Assembly (NCBI GenBank): GCA_947591115.1
Contig: CANQCX010000057.1
Location: 1-9,893, forward strand
Length of the DNA: 9,893 nt
DNA from: an uncultured Lachnospiraceae bacterium
GTDB lineage: Bacteria; Bacillota; Clostridia; Lachnospirales; Lachnospiraceae
Reading direction: 5' to 3'
Below, one piece after another: positions 6,006 to 9,893 of the stretch. Under the pieces are notes generated by a model. The model was not told where the DNA came from, made no database searches, and was given only the letters and a program-made list of their open reading frames with translations. How positions within the stretch are numbered: the stretch's first letter is position 1; every line of letters starts with the position of its first letter. Position numbers and translations under genes: made by a program.

Positions 6006-6456
6006 AATAATATTTGCGGCTGCCCCACAGATTGCTTTTTTTCAGATCCAGATACTCGCCGTAAGCCTTTTCCAGAATCTGCTTTTCGTTCGCAAATTTC
6101 AACAGATGATATGCTTCATGATACTTATAAAATCCGGAATCTACAAAAAATTCTTCTCTTTGCGGCTTGCTATAATAACTCTCGCCCATCATCAGATACC
6201 AGTGAACTTCCTTTTCCACCGTATCTTCCGGTACGGTAAACGAATAACGGCTTTTCCCGATATACTGAATAATGGTGGCTGTCGCTCCGGTCTCCTCTTT
6301 TACCTCCCGAATCGCGGTAGCTTTAAAATCTTCCCCATCCTCTACCGTTCCTTTGGGAAGCACCCAGCCCTCGTATTTATTCTTATAATTTTTATATAAG
6401 AGCAAAATCTTTCCACGAAAAATTACCACACCGCCACAACTCGTTGCCTCAATCAT
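6004..6456 (-). CDS. Nudix hydrolase
   Basis: Nudix enzymes cleave nucleoside diphosphates linked to another group, using divalent metal. The 150-residue product has a perfect Nudix box: G36, E42, R50-E51-V52, E54-E55 and G57-A58, spaced exactly as in Gx5Ex7REUxEExGU. It is preceded by CGGVVIF (7-13) and by GWVLPKG (30-36), typical of the bis(5'-nucleosyl)-tetraphosphatase/MutT-like branch. The C-terminal third (YHLLKFANEKQILEKAY) resembles small Firmicutes Nudix proteins, but the substrate cannot be read from sequence. GGAGGG 6 nt before ATG 6456 supports the start. It has its own promoter in the gap behind the PBP gene and a terminator overlapping its stop, so it can be a single-gene unit. 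Confidence 0.94.
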   Translation of the reverse strand: MIEATSCGGVVIFRGKILLLYKNYKNKYEGWVLPKGTVEDGEDFKATAIREVKEETGATATIIQYIGKSRYSFTVPEDTVEKEVHWYLMMGESYYSKPQREEFFVDSGFYKYHEAYHLLKFANEKQILEKAYGEYLDLKKSNLWGSRKYY

Positions 6457-6496
6457 TGCAATCCCTCCTATAGTGTGGTTGCCATCCTTAGGACTA

Positions 6497-6525
6497 AGTA
6501 TACTCTAGTTTCGCGCGATATGCAA
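6497..6525 (-). promoter_or_regulatory. Promoter of the Nudix gene
   Basis: Minus strand: -35 TTGCAT (6525-6520), 17-base spacer, -10 TATACT (6502-6497). It begins 14 nt after the stop of the PBP gene. Transcription would start near 6490, giving a leader of about 33 nt. A short palindrome CTTAGGACTAAG (6487-6498) covers the edge of the -10 and the start point and could be an operator, though it is short enough to be chance. Confidence 0.72.
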
Positions 6526-6538
6526 GAAAACCTTGCTC

Positions 6539-7981
6539 TTACCGGTAATACACGTCAAACACCTTTTTGGCGATCGGAACGGCATAGGTGCTTCCATAGC
6601 CGGAATCCTCCACAATGACCGCAATGGCAATGTCGTTTTTCCCTTCTTTCTGCGCATAGCCCACAAACCACGCATTTGTCTCGTCTGTGGAATCCGATAC
6701 CTGTGCGCTTCCGGTCTTTCCGTACGCCGTATAGGACTGCCCGTTTAACTTTCCGGCAGTTCCCTCCTCTACCGCCGCACGCATATAATCCTGCAAAAGC
6801 GCGGCTTCGTCCTTCGAAAGCAGCGCCCCATACTCCTTCGGCTGATTGCTTTCTACAAGCACACCCTTGTAATTTTCCACATGATCCGCCAGATACGGCG
6901 TCATCAAAACGCCGTCATTGGCAATGGCGCTGGTAACCAGAAGCATATGCAGCGGAGAAACCAGCGTTTTTCCCTGTCCGATACCGGTTTCCATGATCAT
7001 GGAATTGGAATTTCCGGAAGAAATCGATATGCTGCTGACGCCTGACTCCAATGCGATCGGAAGCTCTCTGCGGAACAGCAGCGAATCGCATAACGAACGG
7101 AACTGCTCCTGATCGAGCGACAAGGACAGATTGGCATAGCTGCTGTTGCAGGAATTGGCAAAGGATGCGCGCAGATCCTCCGTACCATGTATTTCATTTC
7201 CCGCACAGTGGATCGTCTGTCCTTCATATTCATATTCCCCGCTGCAGGTAAACGAATAATCGTCCTGCGTCCCTTTATGCTCCCGATAATATTCCAGCGT
7301 CGTAAAGATCTTAAAGACCGAACCCGGCGCATACTGCCCCTGCGTAGCGCGGTTAAACAGCACCGTACTGCCTTCTTGATTGATCTCCTCCCAATTTTGC
7401 GAAACCGTATTCGGATCGTAGTCCGGTTTGGAAACCATCGCAAGGATCTTTCCTGTTTCCGGCTCCATGACTACTACGGCTCCGTCATAGCCGCCCAGCG
7501 CTTCGTATGCGGCGGACTGCAGTTCATAATCCAGCGTGGTAACAAGATTGTCGCCGATGTTTTTTTCATCGCTTAGATCATTGGCAAACTGCTCCAGAAA
7601 AAAGGCATGGGAACGGAGCAGGGAAAAATTGTACTGGTTTTCCAGTCCGGACTTCCCGTTTACCGCATATCCCGCCACATGGGCAAACAGCCGCCCGTAC
7701 GGGTACTCCCGCGTCTCGGTTTTGTCTTCTGCGACCGTCGTTTTGGCGATCACATGACCGTCTGCGGTGCGGATTTCCCCGCGTATCACATGCTCGGAAA
7801 AAAGATTCTGGCGCGAATTATAGGGACTGTTGATAAACCTCTCGCTTTTTACGACCTGAAAATACACCAGATACGCCATCATCGCAAGAAACAAAATGAA
7901 AAACACATAGGCGACAACGGTAAATTCCCGATTCACAGGAGATTTTTTTTTCTTATTGTGCGCGTTTTTTTGTTTTTCCAT
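6539..7981 (-). CDS. Class B penicillin-binding protein (D,D-transpeptidase, PbpA/FtsI-like)
   Basis: Monofunctional transpeptidase that cross-links peptidoglycan outside the membrane. The 480-residue protein has a Lys-rich cytoplasmic tail (2-17), one membrane helix (about 21-42), a short pedestal region with RGEIRTADGHVIA (67-79) and the C-terminal transpeptidase domain. The three active-site motifs are intact: S221-V-F-K224 with the nucleophilic serine, S277-C-N279, and K422-T-G424 followed by SAQ. C246 and C259 may form a disulfide. Length and layout resemble actinobacterial PbpA (about 490 residues) more than the longer FtsI or PBP2 proteins with large pedestals; this is from memory. ATG 7981 has an AAAGGAA-type Shine-Dalgarno and lies within the end of the SEDS gene (29-bp overlap), so the two are coupled as a polymerase-transpeptidase pair. 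No terminator of note follows it. Confidence 0.93.
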   Translation of the reverse strand: MEKQKNAHNKKKKSPVNREFTVVAYVFFILFLAMMAYLVYFQVVKSERFINSPYNSRQNLFSEHVIRGEIRTADGHVIAKTTVAEDKTETREYPYGRLFAHVAGYAVNGKSGLENQYNFSLLRSHAFFLEQFANDLSDEKNIGDNLVTTLDYELQSAAYEALGGYDGAVVVMEPETGKILAMVSKPDYDPNTVSQNWEEINQEGSTVLFNRATQGQYAPGSVFKIFTTLEYYREHKGTQDDYSFTCSGEYEYEGQTIHCAGNEIHGTEDLRASFANSCNSSYANLSLSLDQEQFRSLCDSLLFRRELPIALESGVSSISISSGNSNSMIMETGIGQGKTLVSPLHMLLVTSAIANDGVLMTPYLADHVENYKGVLVESNQPKEYGALLSKDEAALLQDYMRAAVEEGTAGKLNGQSYTAYGKTGSAQVSDSTDETNAWFVGYAQKEGKNDIAIAVIVEDSGYGSTYAVPIAKKVFDVYYR

Positions 7982-9338
7982 TCTTTTTTATTTCCTTTCC
8001 GTCTTTGTACTGCGCATTTTCATAGGACTGTTTTGGCAAAGCCGCCGGCATCTGATAAAGTCCCTGAATGATCCCGAACAAGATCATCGTCGATAACAGG
8101 GAGCTTCCGCCGTAGCTGACCAGCGGCAGGGTAACTCCGGTGGACGGGATAAATTTGATCGCCCCTCCGATGGTCAGAAATACCTGCATGGCATATATGG
8201 TTCCAAGTCCCAGCGCCACCAGCTTATAAAACGGATCGCTCATACGCATGGCAATGTTGATAAACATTAAAAAGCAGCTCAGGCAGACCATGATCAAACA
8301 GAGCGCAAAAACGATCCCCAGCTCCTCCGCGATCGCCGAAAATATAAAGTCTTTTTCCACCACCGGAATTTTATTGGGCATCCCCTGATTCATGCCCAGA
8401 CCAAACCATCCTCCGGTGCCGATTGCAAACAAGGACTGGCTGACCTGAAATCCTGCGTTTTCATATACGCTCAACGGGTTCTTCCACGCAGCCACCCGCT
8501 CTTTGACATGGGAAAACAAGCGGTACCCGACTGCGGAGGCGGCGATCATTCCTCCCAAGCCCCCGATAAAATACGCCGGTTTTTTGGTCGCCGCATAAAT
8601 CATGACCAGATAGGCGACAAAATACAAAAGCGCGCCGCCCAGATCCCTCGACGCTACCAGAAGAAGGACAAAAACGGCTGCGATCACGCTGGTCAGGACG
8701 ACCTGACGCAGATTGTGTTTTTGATACAGCATCGACGCGATAAAAAATACAAAAAGGATCTTTACAAATTCCGACATCTGGATGGAAATCCCTCCAATGG
8801 AAATGGAAAGCTTCGCGCCGCGGCTGGTTTTTCCGACCAACGCAACAATGGCAAGCGCCGCGATTCCGGCCAGCGCATAAAACCACGTCAGCCTCCGGAA
8901 ATTTCCTTTATTCTGCAAAAAAACAGGAATGATCAGCGCCGCCGCCGTTCCCGCTGTCAGATAAAAAAACTGGCGGAGGGAACGTGCGAACGAAAGGCGC
9001 GTCAATACGATAAAGCCAATGCACAAAAGCATACACATGTTGTTTAACAAAAGCTGCGATGCATTCCGGTACAAAAAATGATACAACAGGAAAATGGCGG
9101 AGATCAAAACCACCTGCATCAGATAAAAGCCGATCATCTGGACATTCTGCGTCGTAAGGTACAATACCAGATAGGCATCCAGATGTATGGCGTACAAAAG
9201 AATCCTTTGGGTACGGTAGATCCGTATCTGTTTTGCCGACTGCTCCTTATAGCGAAAAACGGAAAAACACTGGTAGGTATACAGCAAAAACAGAAAAATC
9301 ATAAGATATTTAGAGGCTTCTACGATCAAATGCACCAT
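7953..9338 (-). CDS. SEDS family peptidoglycan glycosyltransferase (FtsW/RodA/SpoVE)
   Basis: SEDS proteins polymerise lipid II into glycan strands in the membrane, working with a class B PBP, here the next gene. The 461 residues are strongly hydrophobic. Family signatures: RGAKLSISIGGISIQMSEFVK (in residues 173-193), the catalytic-type aspartate D232 in SRDLGGALL, FQVSQSLFAIGTGGWFGLG (297-315), EKDFIFSAIAEELG (328-341) and IPSTGVTLPLVSYGGSSLL (397-415). About 95 residues with roughly three extra membrane helices precede the usual ten-helix core, as in actinobacterial RodA (about 470 residues). ATG 9338 lies 3 nt after the U32 gene stop, with GGGGAG 11 nt upstream inside that gene. The C-terminal tail is Lys-rich. 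FtsW, RodA and SpoVE roles cannot be told apart from sequence alone. Confidence 0.93.
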   Translation of the reverse strand: MVHLIVEASKYLMIFLFLLYTYQCFSVFRYKEQSAKQIRIYRTQRILLYAIHLDAYLVLYLTTQNVQMIGFYLMQVVLISAIFLLYHFLYRNASQLLLNNMCMLLCIGFIVLTRLSFARSLRQFFYLTAGTAAALIIPVFLQNKGNFRRLTWFYALAGIAALAIVALVGKTSRGAKLSISIGGISIQMSEFVKILFVFFIASMLYQKHNLRQVVLTSVIAAVFVLLLVASRDLGGALLYFVAYLVMIYAATKKPAYFIGGLGGMIAASAVGYRLFSHVKERVAAWKNPLSVYENAGFQVSQSLFAIGTGGWFGLGMNQGMPNKIPVVEKDFIFSAIAEELGIVFALCLIMVCLSCFLMFINIAMRMSDPFYKLVALGLGTIYAMQVFLTIGGAIKFIPSTGVTLPLVSYGGSSLLSTMILFGIIQGLYQMPAALPKQSYENAQYKDGKEIKKNGKTKKRAQ

Positions 9339-9341
9339 GTT

Positions 9342-9893
9342 TTATTCTACTCCCCGTTTATAATGTCCGTTGGTGTAAGCGTTCTGCAGCTCCTTCGGAA
9401 GCTGCTTTTGTTTCCCTGTCCAAAATCCGGCAAACAGCCGGCAGATCTTACGGACTTCTTCTGCGCTCTCTACGGTAAAATGCAGACGAAAATCCGGAAT
9501 ATGAGCCGCTTTTATCTCTTCCAAATGGGAAAACAAAAGCGTCGGAAGGGAATTGTATATTACATTATAGCATTCCCTGCAGCAGTTTCTTACCGGAAAT
9601 TCTTTTCCGTAGCGGTCTTTTAACCGCAGCCAGCCTGTTTTTTTGCTGCAGGAGGCAGCATTTTTCCGCACGCACTGGGCGGAAACCATCAGCGGATAAT
9701 ATCCGTACAGGATCATCTCGCTAAAGGTATTGTCACGTTTTGAAAGCTCTTTTTGGTTGAGCTCGAGCGGTACGGTATCTCTCCAGATTCCCAGCCGCCG
9801 GAACGCCAAAACCGCTTCCCTGTTGTACGTATAGAGGTTATGGTCTATGACTATGGGAAGCTGCGGAAACTGGCTGCGTACAAACCATAATGC
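9342..9893 (-). CDS. U32 family peptidase-like protein (C-terminal end only)
   Basis: The frame is open to the right edge, so only the last 183 residues are seen. They fit the U32 family: LPIVIDHNLYTYNREAV, LELNQKEL, the signature-like EMILYGYYPLMVSAQC, and the closing GHYKRGVE. Six cysteines lie in this part: SAQC, ASCSK, and RNCCREC with two adjacent Cys, plus RKIC nearer the end. The first groups are where related U32 proteins carry conserved cysteines. Characterised U32 proteins include collagenase-like enzymes and the RNA hydroxylation factors RlhA and TrhP, so peptidase activity should not be assumed. The stop lies 3 nt before the SEDS start, and the SEDS Shine-Dalgarno is inside this gene, so they are probably one operon. 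Any internal start such as the TTG at 9809 is unnecessary, because homology continues upstream of it. Confidence 0.88.
   Translation of the reverse strand, partial: ALWFVRSQFPQLPIVIDHNLYTYNREAVLAFRRLGIWRDTVPLELNQKELSKRDNTFSEMILYGYYPLMVSAQCVRKNAASCSKKTGWLRLKDRYGKEFPVRNCCRECYNVIYNSLPTLLFSHLEEIKAAHIPDFRLHFTVESAEEVRKICRLFAGFWTGKQKQLPKELQNAYTNGHYKRGVE

Noticed and set aside
6522..6536. A small hairpin GCAAG/CTTGC after the PBP gene as a terminator
   Set aside because: Only 5 bp, no T-tract, and it overlaps the -35 of the Nudix promoter.
8508..9623. Two long plus-strand frames opposite the SEDS and U32 genes
   Set aside because: Both are antisense to well-supported genes, with Lys/Gln/Arg-rich composition produced by reading hydrophobic codons backwards, and no convincing ribosome binding site.
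1..9893. A dedicated novel system such as a defence island, toxin-antitoxin pair, prophage or biosynthetic cluster
   Set aside because: All sizeable genes are housekeeping, wall-synthesis or sporulation families in compact colinear operons; there is no integrase, transposase, direct-repeat boundary or base-composition break.

Overview
The window looks like ordinary chromosome from a spore-forming, low-to-mid GC Firmicute, most likely a Lachnospiraceae-type Clostridia. The signs are the rpmB / Asp23-YloU / FakA-YloV / RecG block (a Firmicutes arrangement), a GerW (YtfJ) sporulation gene behind a DUF2953 (YtfI-like) gene, strong AGGAGG-type ribosome binding sites, and AT-rich promoters with 17-base spacers. 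Family placement is from recognition only; no search was run. All genes except rpmB lie on the minus strand.

Right part (9893 to 6539, read leftwards): the C-terminal end of a U32-family peptidase-like protein, entering from outside the window. It is followed at 3 nt by a SEDS glycosyltransferase (FtsW/RodA/SpoVE) and then, overlapping by 29 bp, by a class B penicillin-binding protein. The last two form a glycan polymerase plus transpeptidase pair for septal or lateral wall synthesis. Their proportions resemble the RodA-PbpA pair of Actinobacteria.

Middle part (6525 to 4010): a good promoter just after the PBP gene drives a Nudix hydrolase. A terminator overlaps the Nudix stop codon. Behind it come an unrecognised 110-residue protein, a DUF2953 membrane-anchored protein carrying two sets of in-frame tandem repeats, and GerW. 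A second terminator follows GerW, and directly against its T-tract starts a 46-residue two-helix membrane protein. Twice here a terminator T-tract touches the Shine-Dalgarno of the next gene, so downstream expression may depend on readthrough.

Left part (3931 to 1): rpmB (ribosomal protein L28) is the only plus-strand gene, with its own extended -10 promoter and terminator. Divergent from it is a promoter for yloU (Asp23/Gls24 family), fakA (fatty-acid kinase DhaL-type subunit, TTG start) and recG (branch-migration helicase, cut by the left edge). The three are tightly packed and probably one operon.

I found no mobile element, CRISPR array, tRNA, rRNA, defence system or biosynthetic cluster. 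The best leads are the small membrane protein behind a terminator that may also hide its Shine-Dalgarno, the unknown 110-residue protein next to YtfI/YtfJ-like genes, the repeat-bearing insert in the DUF2953 protein, and the 13-bp inverted repeat around the rpmB promoter and ribosome binding site.
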